Assembly (NCBI GenBank): GCA_002221725.1
Contig: NJFT01000213.1
Coordinates: forward strand, 1 to 64,000
Reading direction: 5' to 3'
Source of the DNA: Scedosporium boydii
Taxonomy: Eukaryota > Ascomycota > Sordariomycetes > Microascales > Microascaceae
Length of the DNA stretch: 64,000 bases
This document shows, piece after piece, positions 11,272 through 23,533 of the stretch. Each line of letters opens with the position of its first letter. Positions within the stretch are counted from its first letter, which is position 1. The translations under genes were made by a program, and so were the position numbers. Under the pieces are notes generated by a model. The model made no database searches, had not been told where the DNA came from, and saw only the letters and a list, made by a program, of their open reading frames with translations.

Positions 11272-14259
11272 CCTTCTTAATATTCTTCTTACTCCCTTTT
11301 AATAATATAGTTATTAATATAGTTATTTCTAAATACTTAGTAATAAATTTATAATAAAAGTTTATAAATCTAAGAAATATTTATATATCCTTAAAATTTT
11401 TAAGCTCTAGCTATTTTTAAATAGCTTATACCTACTCTAGGTCTATAGAGATCTTATTCTAATTAATCTAGAATCTTAAAAACTCTATCTTATCTTAGTA
11501 AAATTAGTATTTAGATACCTTAAGATAAAGCTAGGCTGTCTTTAGTTATTCTATAATAGCTAGAAGGTCCTATATATATTCCTCCCTAGTTTTTAAAAAT
11601 ACTAAAATATTATCTAAGTAAACTATATAATATATATCTACTAGTCCCGCTAGGGCCTTATAAATATAGGCCTAGAATATAGCTAAGGTGTTTATAAGCC
11701 TAAATAATATTACTATATATTAAAAATAACTATACTTAGTATAAAATACTATCTTCTACTAGTTAAAGTCCTTAATCTTAATCTTATAATAGGTATCTTA
11801 TATATCTAGCTTTAAAAAGAACTTTCTACTAGACAGCTATAAGAGTAGCTCTCTAATTAGAAGTAGAGAATACTAATTCTTAACTATAATATAGTTTAAC
11901 TCTTAATAGTTAATATAGAAGTATAGTCCCCTATCCTTTTTTAATATAAATAAGATTAGTACTCCTACTAGGCTTATAGAGTATAAGATCTAACTACTTT
12001 CTAGCCCTTCTTTAATATATTACTTAAGCTTTTTACTCTATTCTAAAATAAGAAAGTAGATTAGCTTATATAGTAGCTCTTTCCTATTAATAGTATTAAT
12101 TATATATTCTATATTTATAAGTATAGGTAATTTCTTTACTATTTATTCTAAAAAAACAATCCTAAATTTCTCTAGTTTTAGTAGAAGGTTACTTTTAAGA
12201 CTTCCCTCAATTAGCTCCCTATTACTACTTAGTTATTTGTCCTTTTTACCTAAGATAATAGTTATATAAGTAATATAAAGTTCGCCCTCCTCCTATAAAA
12301 ATATCTTTATAAATTAAGTAGTATTTTCATTTATTACTATATTAAACTACTAGCAATCTATTACTACTACTATTATAATCCCTAGGTCCTATATACCTAG
12401 GTAGCTAATTAGGATATTAGGAGTATTTACCCCCTTTTCTAATTTAAAATAGGAGACTATAATATCCCTTAATTCCCTTCTATAATCTATTAATTTAATT
12501 TAGATCCTATATACTTCTTAGGCTCTAAGCTATCTCCTATTAATATTTAATAACCCTAGGTTATTAAATTCTTATATATATTTAAATAAATATTACTATA
12601 TAAAATCTATTAATATAATATTTATTACTACTCTAGTATCTAAGTCTATATTAATTTTAACCTATTTCTTCCTACCCTTCCCTTAGAGTCCTATCTTAGC
12701 TAATATAGCTATATAGAGGGATTTTCTAAGTAGGCTTAACTAGAGTAGTTTTTCTACTATAGTAAGCTAGGTTAAGTATCTTACTATATAGATTTATTTC
12801 CTAACTTATCTATATTAAAGTCCTATAAATATTTTAATTAATTATTAAGGTTAAGTATACCCACTATACCTCTTATAGCTAGTTTTTTATAATCTTACTT
12901 ATAGTAGCCTTTTTTACTATAATTAAAGTAGGTAATATAGTTAGTACTTAGCCTCCCTATACTTTATATATATTATCCCCTAATATCCCTATTCTAAAAA
13001 TCTTATAATTTTCCTTAACTAGATTAACCTAATACTTCTTCTTAGTCCCTTACTTATTTATAAAGTAGTTAGCTAGAGCCTAATTACTTTTAGTAAGGGT
13101 ATTAAAGGTTACTATAAGTTAAGTTAGCTCTATCTTACTTTATATTCTTCTTCTATTTTTCTACCTATTTAATATAATATTACTCTACTTATAGCTACTA
13201 TATATAGGCTTCTAATAAGACCTCCTTATAGTTAGTAATTATCTTAAGGAAAGTTTTAATTATATTATCTAGGAGTTTATTAAAGTATTTCTATAGATTA
13301 AATATATCTATATTATTTCCTTTCTTTAGAGGTTCTCTAATAGTACTATAGAGTCTTTACTATTCTATAGTAAATTTAATAAGGTATTTACTTAACTACT
13401 ATAGATTTTCTAGCTTAAGCTAAACTTTAAATATATACTATTTAAAGTTATAATATAACCCTTCTATAAAAGTAAATAGGTCTTCTAAGATAACCTTTTC
13501 TATATTTAATTAGTTAGTATAGGTTCTCTATTCTAGGTAAAGGTTATTACTAACCTTCTATAGAGCCTATTAGATATAAGTCTACTAATCTACTTTTTTC
13601 TTAACTATTTAATTACCTTCCTAGATTATAAGCTTCTAGTCTTAAATCTCTATAGTAATAAGTTTCTATATAAGAAGCTTTATAATATAAGCTAGGCTCC
13701 TAGAGGCTATATATAATATTTTATTTAAGTTAAACTTATTTTTAACTAGTTTCTAGAGTAGATCTTCTCTACTTTATATCTACTTAATCTCCCTTTAGAG
13801 CTCCTAGTTTTCAGCTCTTAACTTATCTTTTATAAGTAAGTATATATATTTAGTTCCTCCTATAGAGGGCGTTTACTATATAGTCTATAACCTATTATCA
13901 TTTTTATTTAGATTATCTATCTTTAATATATCTAAAAGCTTAAAGAGTTTAGATAGTATTTATTCTTTAAGGGTAGCTTCTCTAGCTATAGTATATTTAG
14001 TAATTTTTAGTAGTATAATCTTAGTTTAAGCTTAGTATAGTTATAGAAGTTAAAGAATTATAAGGATATACTATATATAGCTTAAAGAAAGACTAGTATT
14101 ATTAAGAAGTATATATTTTCAAAAGTTAATTAATAATTAAGACTTTAACTTACCCCTTAGAATAACTTATCTACTGTAAGAAACGCCTTTTGTCTCTAAC
14201 CGCACTCTAACTAGGCTCCGTAGCTAAGTCATCTAACGGCAAGTCCCGTGCTACAGTAC

Positions 14260-14881
14260 TGTAAGATAATTGCAAGAGGTGACAATTAGCTTAATAGACT
14301 AAAAGATCCGTCAATTCCAGCGCTACATGGCTGGAACTGCCCCTTACATTTACTTAAGAACCCTCTTAATTGCAGCGGAATCCAGCTACTTCTAGGTATA
14401 TTATTATAATTCTTCCCCCTCTAAGTAGGCTTGTCCTAAGCCTCAAATAGAGCAAGCCAAGATATAACAGTGAATGCAAACCCCTAAGGGATGTACTACG
14501 CACAGTACCCCTTATAAGCCCGATGAAGGATTATTGTAGCCATGTGCCCAGGCTACTTCTAGCACACTATGCCCTACAATAGTCATATAGGAAACCTCTA
14601 GGCTTCTCACGTAGGAAAACCTCTATACTATACAGGAAAAACACCTCTGTGCTAACTGGGGTTCAAACTGGCGATCGCACACGCCCAGCCCGAATTCCCT
14701 AATCCAGTAGACCTATATAGCGCTAGAACAATTGTAAGATAATTGTAAGGGGTAATAATTAGCCTAATAGACTAAAAGATCTGTTAGTTCTAGCGCTATA
14801 TAGCTAGAACTGCCCCTTACATTTACTTAAGAACCCTCTTAATCGCGGCGGAATCTAGCTACTTCTAGGTATATTATTATA
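14260..14881 (-). mobile_element. Second copy of the mini LTR element, inverted
   Basis: LTRs at 14,260-14,408 and 14,733-14,881 flank a 324-bp interior that is the reverse complement of the interior at 10,799-11,123. The complement of the polypurine tract (TTCTTCCCCCTC-like) follows the left LTR at about 14,410-14,421. The right LTR carries more CA to TA changes than the left. Flanking 5-mers AGTAC and TATAA do not match, so a target duplication is not visible. It shows that this is a mobile family and not a local duplication. Confidence 0.85.
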
Positions 14882-16560
14882 TATAAAGTTAGCTTATAAT
14901 ATAAAGAAGGATTTAAATAGTAAATATTAAAATTTAAGTAAAATAAGTAATTTTTATAATAAATAAAATAAAAAAGTTATATAAATAGTTAATTAAAAAA
15001 CTATAATTTATTTAAGAAAAAATAAGATATTATATTAATAATAAATAACTTAAAGGACTAACTTTTAAAAAGGGAAATAAGATCTAGTTATTATAGAAAA
15101 AGCTAAAAACTAGGGACTCTTAAATTAAAACTAAGTAACTAAGTAATAAATTAGATTATAAAAAGTTAAAACTATTTACTATTAAATAAAAAATCTTAAA
15201 AGTTAATTATAAACTTAATTTACTAAAAACTATAAAATATAATCTAGTTTTTTATATTATATTTTTAAAACCTATATATAATAATATATTTATAAAAGAG
15301 TTTATTAAAGTTAAAGTAAAGAAAGATATTTATAAAGTAAAGAAAATCCTTAACTTAATAAAAGATAATAAGAAAGTTAAGTATTTAGTAAAATAAAAAA
15401 ACTTTAAATATAATATAAATATTTAAAAACTTATTAAATATTTAATAAAAAGCTAGTAACTTTTTATTATATTTTATTAGAAGAACCTAATAAAACCCTA
15501 AGATCTATTAATTAAAAGTCTAGAAATAAACTAATTAAATTCTAATTAACTATATCTATAATATTAGAAGATTATATAATAATAATTATTTTAAACTCTT
15601 AATATTTTACTTCCTCTAGTTTATCTAATAACTTAATATTTTAATAAACTATTTCTAGATTTTTTTTAAAAAGTATTTATTTTTATTTTTAAATATAAAA
15701 TAAGTAAGCTAGCTTCTTAAAAAGAGCTTTTTATAATTAATAAAAAGACTTTTTAATTTCTTTTTTTTCTTTATTAAGATAATATTACTTTATATTAATT
15801 TAGAAAACTATTTATTATGAGTTAGTAGATAATAAAATAAAGAAAATAAGTTAATAAATATATTAAATAAAACTATTACTTTAAAAGTATTATAAAAATA
15901 CTAATAATAAATATATTTTCTATAATAAGATATCTTTTTAATTATTTTATAAGTTAACTTTTTTTTTTTATAAAATAAATATAATATAATTTTAAAACCT
16001 TTTCTATTAATAGTTTTAATATAGTATAAGATATAAAGATAGGAAGTAGAAAGAAACTATTATTATATAATATAGTTAATTATAGTTTAGAGAAAATAAA
16101 AAAAGAGAAACTAATAAGAAAATATAATTAATAGGTAGATAATCTATTTATAAGTTTTTAAAAATAAAGATTAAAGAAAAAGAGATATTATATTATAAGC
16201 TAACTTTATATAAACTTAGAATAGTAATAGAAAGTAGAATATAATAAGTAGGTATACTTACTTATTAGCTATATAAAGTAGAAAAAGTAATTACTAGAAT
16301 ATATAGTAATTACTTATAATAATTATAGTAATTATAGCTGTAAGTACTATAATTAGGGATAGTAATTAAGGTAATAAGCTAGTAATTACCTTAGAGAACT
16401 TAAAAAGGAAATGTCTATATAAACTATAGATTTTACTCTATATCTAGTTTATTTTTTAAGATCTCTAGTAGTTAATTTAAAGATAACTATACCCCTATAC
16501 TTAAATATATACTTCTTACTAATATCTTATAAATACTATTTAACTACCTTACTTACTTTA

Positions 16561-18558
16561 TAATAGGCACCCTTCGACCCTGACACCAACTATACCCACC
16601 TGATAACTTAAAGAGTTAGTATTAGGATAGTAATATGTAGTCTGGGTATGTGCTCGTGTACAAGGTAGTGTGCAATGTGGCGCATGCTGGGGCTAAATTC
16701 GGCTACCGCGCGTAAACTTTCCTAAGACAACTCCTACCCCTTTTCAATGCATGAACTCTAGCTTACTTTCTGGATCCCTCGTTTGACAACCGCTTTTCAT
16801 TTCCAGACTTCCCGAAAGGCTGCTTTTGGCAGCTAGCAATGTTCCTGGGTTACGAGGAACGGACCAGACGAGGTGCGGGGCTTGACTGGCGACCTACTGC
16901 TTTTCGCAGCCCCATCTTACATAGCTAAGTGACACGCCTACACTCCTCGGACTAAGCTATCTGGAAACCACTCGCCACTGCTGCCTACCTCTTCTAACGC
17001 CTCAAACGCATCCTCTGTCGCCTGCTGCTCTCCTCCCTTTTCTGCCTGCCCACAGGCGACGCCCTATAACTCTCGCCTCAATATGTTCACATCGTCCTGG
17101 GCCTGACTTTCTTACTTCTCAACTCCGCCTCTGAATCTTTCAAGTTCCCCGCTCTCCACTAGCTTCATACCGTCATATGTTTGCTTCCGAAAGCCTCACA
17201 GTTTACCATGGACTGCGCTCGTGCTCTTAGATTAGAACGCACCAGGGGTTCCCTTCACCCATCCCCCGAACACCCGCTCGCCTTAATACCCCAACGCCCA
17301 CATCGAATCATGCAATCCCGTAAAGCACCCAATCGGAGACGCCGAGGCATGCCATGGCGTGTCGAGGAAGCTAGGCTTATTGTCTATGGGGAGTCCGGCT
17401 TCTAGAACGAGAAACGAAGACAGTTACATGGCAATTCGAGCAATTCGACGACCTCCCCCAGCCTCAGCAAAATAATGAGCTATTATTGCATCCCCCATGA
17501 AGCAACTCAACCTCCACGCCACCGCCACGTAATGTTGGGGGGGGGGGGGGGGGGGGGGGGGGCAAATCTCTGGTGAGCTGTCGATGAGACATACGATTTG
17601 GATGGGTAGTATCTACGGAGATGCAGTCCACTTTCACCAATTGTGGAGTCGATATGCTGCATTTCTCCGTATCTGCCCCGTGTCTATGTCCACCTCGCTG
17701 TTTCTATTTCCCGGCTGTATCCTGGCGGAAGCGTTTCTAGTAGATCCGGGGATCCCGTGTTGCCTACCCGTGTTCCCCACAACCTCAGAGGCCAACCCCG
17801 GGATGGCGGTTCTAAACACAACGATCTTGGCATTCTCAACTTAAACTTGTTTTTTTTCTTTCTCTTTTTCATTATTTCTACTTTTGCCTTCAAGAGGATT
17901 AGGTTCAGTTTAGCAGTGGCGACTTTGCTTCTTAACCTTACAGGTAGATTCCTAGGTGACCTGGCTTTAGGTCTCTAGGATATCTAGCGACAGGTCCTTA
18001 TTTATGGCCGACCTAGAGCAGGGAAGACCACTCTATGCAGAAAGATCGTGTTAGAGTTTCTGGGGAATGACCTCTGGAACTCGTATTTTGATTGGCTCTT
18101 GTGATTTCCCTTACGTAGTCTCAGAATCACTCTGGGTCATTGATCGCATCGGCAGCCCCCCGAAAGAACGCACATTCTAACGAGGTCCCACTGGAGTGAG
18201 AGAAGCTCATATGAGACGCCAGTATCATCGTCACCCAAAATCTCGAGTATTTCTCCCGTTTATATTAATCACTGGTCGTCGAAACCAACAATCTTTACGT
18301 TCCCTAGCGAGCCTTGGGGAACCAACTGTTCGCGGATCTGTGGATAAGTCGAAGGTTCTGGACTTTATGTCCACCTGAAGCTTTGGAAACCAGTGGAAGC
18401 GAACACGCGAACTGTGCTTCCAAACCTGTCGGGCGGTTCCAGGCCAAAGAACCTACGTATATCCCCCCTCCCCCCCCCCCCCAACCGGCTGTGGATTGTC
18501 GGGTTCAAGCGCGCGCGCGTTAGGTCAAGTTTTATAAAAGGAGAGACTAGGTAGTTTA
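16561..18558. other. Gene-free 2-kb stretch of normal composition
   Basis: Base composition is ordinary and CA/TG steps are present, but I find no supported gene. A 74-codon frame at 17,181-17,405 ends with a basic RRRGMPW-type stretch slightly like the start of a fungal Myb/SANT repeat. It is then interrupted, so it could be a remnant, but this is weak. The stretch contains a 26-G run (17,537-17,562) and a 13-C run (18,470-18,482). Confidence 0.5.
17537..17562 (+). repeat. 26-nt poly-G tract
   Basis: An uninterrupted run of 26 G. Such runs are rare, prone to slippage and hard to sequence, so the exact length may be unreliable. Confidence 0.9.
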
Positions 18559-19212
18559 CTACATTTTTTCCGTCTCAAGTTCATCCACCTGGGCAACATC
18601 TTTGATAAATGTAGCGCCATACTCTTTCATAATCTGTATCTTCTCCTCCATATTCATTGCCAAGGTGATTCTCCCAAAGTCTCTCGGCAGTTGCCTGGCA
18701 CTCCTAAACCGCAATACCCACACACCAACCCCATCCATCGGCCAACCAAACACTACCACCTTTTCTTCTTCTTCTGTCGCATCCCTTATCCCCAGCTGTA
18801 CATCGATCCAAGCCTGTTTACTCGGCCACAGTGTCGCACCAGTGCGTCGCATCAGATTGCAGAATGTGTCCTCTTCGTCCGGGCTGGATGCGCGATGCGA
18901 TACATGGGAGCGGGAGAGCGATAGGAAAAGCATGTCAAGGAGATCGGCCTCCTTGATGAGAACCCCGCCACTAGAGGGATAGCCGTAGACAGTGCATCCT
19001 AGTGTGCCGAAGTCTGTCCTTTCCGTCATCGATAGAGGAGGGTTTGTAGGGCACGAGACGCCGTGCTGTGATTCGTCGCTCATCAGTGTTTGTGGATGGG
19101 AGGTGGAGAAACCGTGGATAGAAGAAGATAATGGGGAAGTGATTGTTTGCTGGCAGAGAGCTCGTAGAAAATTGAAAGTAATAGGGAGGAGTGTGGGGTT
19201 GCTAAATCTCAT
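18559..19212 (-). CDS. Hypothetical protein, 217 aa
   Basis: A single uninterrupted frame of 217 codons. The N-terminal 40 residues are Ser/Thr/Phe-rich with few acidic residues, which could be a mitochondrial presequence (inference). The central part has an acidic EEEE stretch near residue 145, followed by a W-P...GVGVWVLRF core and an amphipathic C-terminus rich in Glu/Lys. I do not recognise the family. Composition and codon use look like a real fungal gene. It stands alone between the RIP block and the decayed metalloprotease gene. The start is the first ATG; the internal Met at residue 44 would give a shorter product without the presequence-like segment. Confidence 0.6.
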   Translation of the reverse strand: MRFSNPTLLPITFNFLRALCQQTITSPLSSSIHGFSTSHPQTLMSDESQHGVSCPTNPPLSMTERTDFGTLGCTVYGYPSSGGVLIKEADLLDMLFLSLSRSHVSHRASSPDEEDTFCNLMRRTGATLWPSKQAWIDVQLGIRDATEEEEKVVVFGWPMDGVGVWVLRFRSARQLPRDFGRITLAMNMEEKIQIMKEYGATFIKDVAQVDELETEKM

Positions 19213-20436
19213 CTTAGAATATCATATCGGGGATGCAAATGGAAATACAATCCTGAGCAGAAGAAGAAGAGTTGAGCCTTAGGTTTAAATGGTGAATTAT
19301 TTATTATTCATGTGGCTTTGATTGACCAGAAGAGAAGAAGAAGAGACTCCCCTGAGTTCCACACATTTGCATAATCTGGGTGGGATCTGCGTGGGGGCGG
19401 GGTTAGGCAGTAGCCCCTCTAAATAAATATAGGAAGCATTTACCGAGTACTCCGTAGTAGTGGTGCTGTTAACCGTGTTAACCGAGGTTAGCAAGGTCCT
19501 TTTAAGTAAATTTTGTGGTATAATTATTGCCTGATCGGATAGGAAACCCTTTCCACTTCGTAGGACCGATTTGTCACGCTGCAACCTTGTTATTTCGGCT
19601 ACATGTACATGGGATGATTCCACGAGCTACGATTTCATCAAATGTTACTCGGGCTTAGAAGAAGAGAGATGAAAGGAATAAGTTCATCTTACTGCTGCCG
19701 CCGCGTCATGAAATGTGGGCGGCCAGGGCGGGCACTGACAAAGGCAGAGTCAAGAGGGGTGCATATCTGATGGAGGCATCAAAATAGAGGGTTTATATGT
19801 GTGCTCTATCTGCGTTTGTGAGATGTGTTTGCTGGGCTTGAAGCATTGGTTTCCTGGGGTTTGAAAATGTTAAAGAATAAAAGGTTAGGGAACAGATTTC
19901 TATGGGGGATGCCATACTACCCTGTTATGAGGCGATTTATATGCCATCTGATTATCACAAATAAGGTGATTTTGATCACCCTATCCGACTCCACCATCCA
20001 GTGACCCTACAAGGGGCCATTATTACAGGGGGGGGGACCAAGTAAATCCTTCTCCCCACGAGAATCCTTCTGCAGGAACGTCATTTCAAATCCCTTCTTT
20101 CTAAACTCCTTTCGTACAATAGAACCTCGGGAACTACATCGAAGAGCTTCGATTTCGAAGGTTCAGACTGTCCTTTTAGCATGTGGCTAGCCATGTGCGC
20201 CACTCCCGCGATCCCTTCACACAAGCATCCTGGTCTAAGTAACCGAATCAGTAACCGTAAACGCTCGAGCCCCCCTCGTTATATGGCCGGAGTGGAAGAT
20301 GTATTATAATTACAACAATATGGACTCTTTAAGTAAAGCCTTTATAAAGTTGAATGCCATGCCATGCCATAGCCTCCTCCTCGTAACATGGAGTGTAGGT
20401 TGATTCTCTATCTTTCCCTCTTTATGGGCCGCCGAC
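19213..20436. other. Intergenic region, no gene seen
   Basis: About 1.2 kb of normal composition upstream of two divergently oriented genes. Short ORFs (for example 19,297-19,623, minus) have no protein-like features I can support. A G-run of seven lies near 20,031-20,037. It presumably holds the promoters of both flanking genes. Confidence 0.5.
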
Positions 20437-23400
20437 ATGATTCCTCTCCTCCCTCTTACGCTCCTCTTCTCCCTGCTGCCAAACGCTCGAGCGGCACCAC
20501 CTGATGATTTTCCAGGTGACGAGGTTCCCTACCGAGTGATTCCAACTGGCACTGCCCTGCCCGAGAACTTTGTAGGAACCTACCTCTACCATTATACCAA
20601 GTGTAAGCAAAACTTCGGCCCTGGGGCGAAGGGCAAAATCGACGACGCCTATTACGATGCGTGGGTTATATCAAAGTACGTGGATTTCCTATCTCTACTA
20701 CCCTCACCTTCATAGTTATATGCCCTGGCTTCGTTATTGATTACAATTCCGACACACCGAAATCAACTGTGGGATACATACACTGACTTCCATTCATTCC
20801 GCCCTCTCAAGTACCGCCGGAGTGGCGTCGAATATCGATTGGAACAACGCAGCAGCTTTGGAGTTTCTCGGTGCTCCCGGGCTGAATAAAGGTCAACAAA
20901 CTCAAATCCAGGCCGTCTTTGCAAACGTAGCAACGATGATCTACAGCTACAAAAACCCCTTCCAGCATTACATCAAGGTCAGATGTGATGATCCCGGCAA
21001 GTTGTGCCAGAACCGACCAGATGAAAACCCATGCCAGCCCAAGTACGCACTTTCACCTTGTCTCTCTATTATATACATGTATCAATTCGTATAAGTGAAG
21101 TTGGGAGAGGGACTTGACTAATAAATACCCTTCATCCAGCCCACCCAACCCAGGCTAGAAGCCGATGCCGACACATCTTGCATATGCGACAAACTCGGAC
21201 CCAGACAATAGAGGCACTCCAAAGATTAATTTCTGTCAAGGCTTTTTCGACCGCAGGAAGCTCGAGGACGCAATCACGTACGGAAATGGTCTCACTAGCC
21301 CGAACAACCTGAGACTTGCAAACTACGACAAGTGTATTCTTGGTGAGCTAGATTACATACCTTGGGAGCCTCGACTCTATAGACCTGATATAGATATACT
21401 AATCGAATGAATTTAACCAGCACGAGTTATTCCATTTAGATCTGGCAGCCGACTCTCCAACCCCTAATCCCCGTGTCACCGACCTCCATATTGAAATTAA
21501 ACTGGGAAATGGGGGTAAAACCTACAAGACAGAGGCATACGGGCCCCTTGGTACTAAGCTCTTAGCTCGCTGGCAAGGCGACCCGACGGTTGGCACTGCC
21601 GGATACTATGTTCAGCGGAATGCTGACAACCTGGCATACTACGCATTGGCGAAGTATGTCATGACAAAGAATGGCAATATATATCCCCACCTACCTATCG
21701 TCGTATACGAGATAGATGGTCCCCCGTACCCTATGAACTTTCCGGGTTCGCTTGCTATTTTCATTACCGAGGGTAGTAACTTCTACTTGAACACTACTGA
21801 GGGTCTCTCGGCCTGGGAACTTTCGCACGGCGATGATTATCCGGGCTGTTCGGATAATGCCAACGACCCCCAAGACATCACTTCCTCTCTCGCCATCGAT
21901 GGATTTGCCCCGGCCTCGGCCTATCCGGATAGCTATAACAGCGAGGTTGCGAGTTGGATAGATGATCTCGTCTTGACTGGTGGGGGGTCGGATCCCGGCT
22001 CAGGGGCAGGCGCCGGCCAGCAGATCGCGATTGCGTCTTATATTAACCCACTCGGAGACCCGGCTTCGTGGTCACGGCTTTTCACGTACGATACGGTGAA
22101 GCTCAGCGTTCTAGTCGCCAATGTCTTAAACGGTCCAGATTATGTTGTCAATCCAGCCTGGAAATCGGTGATTAACCAAGCCGCGAGTCAAGGCAAAACG
22201 ATTATTGGTTATGTTCAGACTAGGTACCTTGGCGTAAGCCAACAACAATTTACGACTCGGCTAGGCTCGCATAACCTTGCAGACTGGGCTTCGCAGATTG
22301 AACAAGATATCGACAAATGATACGAGCTGTACAGCTCCAGCCTTGGCGGCATCTTCTTTAACGAAGGTTGGCCAGAATGCGGCCCAAACAACGTTTATGC
22401 AGATCTATACACCTACATCAACAATTACACCAAGCATGAACACCCCAGCGCTTTCACAGTCCTCAACCCTAGGTCCCCGATTGCTCAATATTACAAAAAC
22501 ACAATGGATGCGCTGTTAACATTCAAGAACAGCTACAAGAGCTACCAATCCTCATTCATGCCCAACAACTGGACGCCCAAGGATCCCCGAAAGATATAGC
22601 ACATCATCTACCGGGTACCACAGGATAAGATTACTGCCGTTGCCGCTCTTGCTCAGAGTCATCATGCAGGCCTACTGGAAATTACTGATGATGACAATCC
22701 CAACCTATACGACAATCTACCCAACGACACCTATATGCAAGCAGTTCTCAACGCCATGCCCAGTGGCAAGCCTGGAATTGACGACCCAGCTAAATTCACC
22801 AGCTCCTACATTACTAGTGTTCCAAGTAATGCCGCTGTCTCCTCTTCTGATTATAGCTCTATCACCTTGACTTAGTTATCCGTCGGGAATGCTCTTGGCT
22901 CTACGGTGTATAAAAATGGCACAGTGGTACTAGAGCTTCCTCCATCATTAACTCGAGCTATGATTAGCATGCTCGAACCTGGATCCTCAGACCTGACGTT
23001 CGAGGTACAGACCATCTTAGCTTCCGGTAGCAGGGGTAGCTCCCGGTTAATCTCGGCGAGCACGCAAGGCCTCCCAGAGAGTGGTACAATTACCAATGTC
23101 GGCTTTACACAAAATGGTGACACCGTTACATACACGGCCGATGTCCTGGTCCCGTACGCATTTGTACGACTGTTTATCGGTATTAAGCAGCCTTTTATAA
23201 AGGTCGGAATCGGCCGCGGGTGGCCAATCCAGGTGCCGGGAGTGGATGATATGGGCACTGCACACCACCAAATCGTGAACTACCTGGTTGAGGAATGAGT
23301 TTTACTCAGGCTTTTACCAATACACCGGCTCTTGGTACGAGGGGACTGAAGCAAATGCGGATTGGTCCTGGTCCCCGATCGGTGTCGCACCTCAATCTCA

Positions 23401-23533
23401 GAGTGGCTACACATACACTTGGACCGTCCCGTTCACTGGTACAAACGCTGTAGCTAGCGAATACCTCATACAAGGCCAAGGGTACGCCCCGAGCAAGAAT
23501 GTTTTTAAAGGTGAACTTCGTTATATTATCTAG
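20437..23533 (+). pseudogene. Decayed secreted zinc metalloprotease / spherulin-4 fusion
   Basis: Exon 1 (20,437-20,675) starts with a signal peptide (hydrophobic Leu/Pro run, cleavage near ARA-A). Exon 2 is 20,812-21,042 and exon 3 runs from about 21,140. Exon 4 opens with HELFHLD at 21,421, the HExxH zinc-binding motif of zincins, followed by about 190 residues typical of fungal M35-like secreted peptidases. After a Gly/Ser/Asp linker near 22,000, a second domain resembles spherulation-specific family 4 proteins (IFFNEG, then NP and SYxSY-type motifs). The frame is broken by TGA at 22,318 and TAG at 22,597 and 22,873, and probably by TAG at 21,155. There is also a shift between about 23,280 and 23,300, and the exon 3/4 phases do not match. 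Three of the stops are CAG to TAG, a RIP-type change. The 3' end runs into the RIP block. Confidence 0.8.

Larger units (their letters stand above)
8700..14160 (-). mobile_element. Dead Ty3/gypsy retrotransposon (pol recognisable, RIP-destroyed)
   Basis: Read on the minus strand, translations riddled with stops still show the order of a gypsy pol. RT lies at about 11,300-11,960: the palm motif around a YLDD box, here decayed to YLDN, is at about 11,609-11,623, and the region equivalent to 'lysine-rich FVLKK...VDYR...N' is at about 11,860-11,950. RNase H lies at about 10,180-10,640 (VLTDH-like start). The integrase zinc-finger region is at about 9,240-9,480, and the DDE core, with an STAYHPQTDG-like stretch, is at about 8,750-9,180. 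RT-RNaseH-IN order defines Ty3/gypsy rather than copia. Upstream sequence to about 14,160 probably held gag. The stops are those expected from CAA/CAG to TAA/TAG and TGG to TAG changes. Outer ends and LTRs of this host element are not resolved. Confidence 0.85.
1..16560. repeat. AT-rich, RIP-degraded repeat block
   Basis: Over about 16.5 kb the sequence is dominated by TA, CT, AG, AA and TT steps. CpA and its complement TpG are nearly absent (for example 2,401-2,460 has none), while CpG, CpC and CpT persist. This is the footprint of RIP, which converts CpA to TpA in duplicated DNA in Pezizomycotina. No intact open frame exists here apart from chance ORFs in a small GC island. Islands that keep normal CA/TG content are 1-130, 3,680-3,780, 10,651-11,271 and 14,175-14,740. 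The block ends sharply near 16,560, where normal composition resumes. Confidence 0.9.

Noticed and set aside
5809..14408. Outer LTR pair of the dead gypsy element formed by the solo LTR and the inverted mini-element LTR
   Set aside because: Orientation fits, but the sequence next to 14,260 lacks the expected primer site and no purine tract precedes 5,957, so they are more likely separate mini-element insertions.
1..16560. Centromere-like AT-rich core
   Set aside because: The composition is explained by CpA-directed mutation of recognisable retroelements. Nothing else in the window points to a centromere.
17181..17405. Small Myb/SANT-like gene
   Set aside because: Only a short RRRGMPW-type stretch is suggestive; the rest of the repeat is missing.
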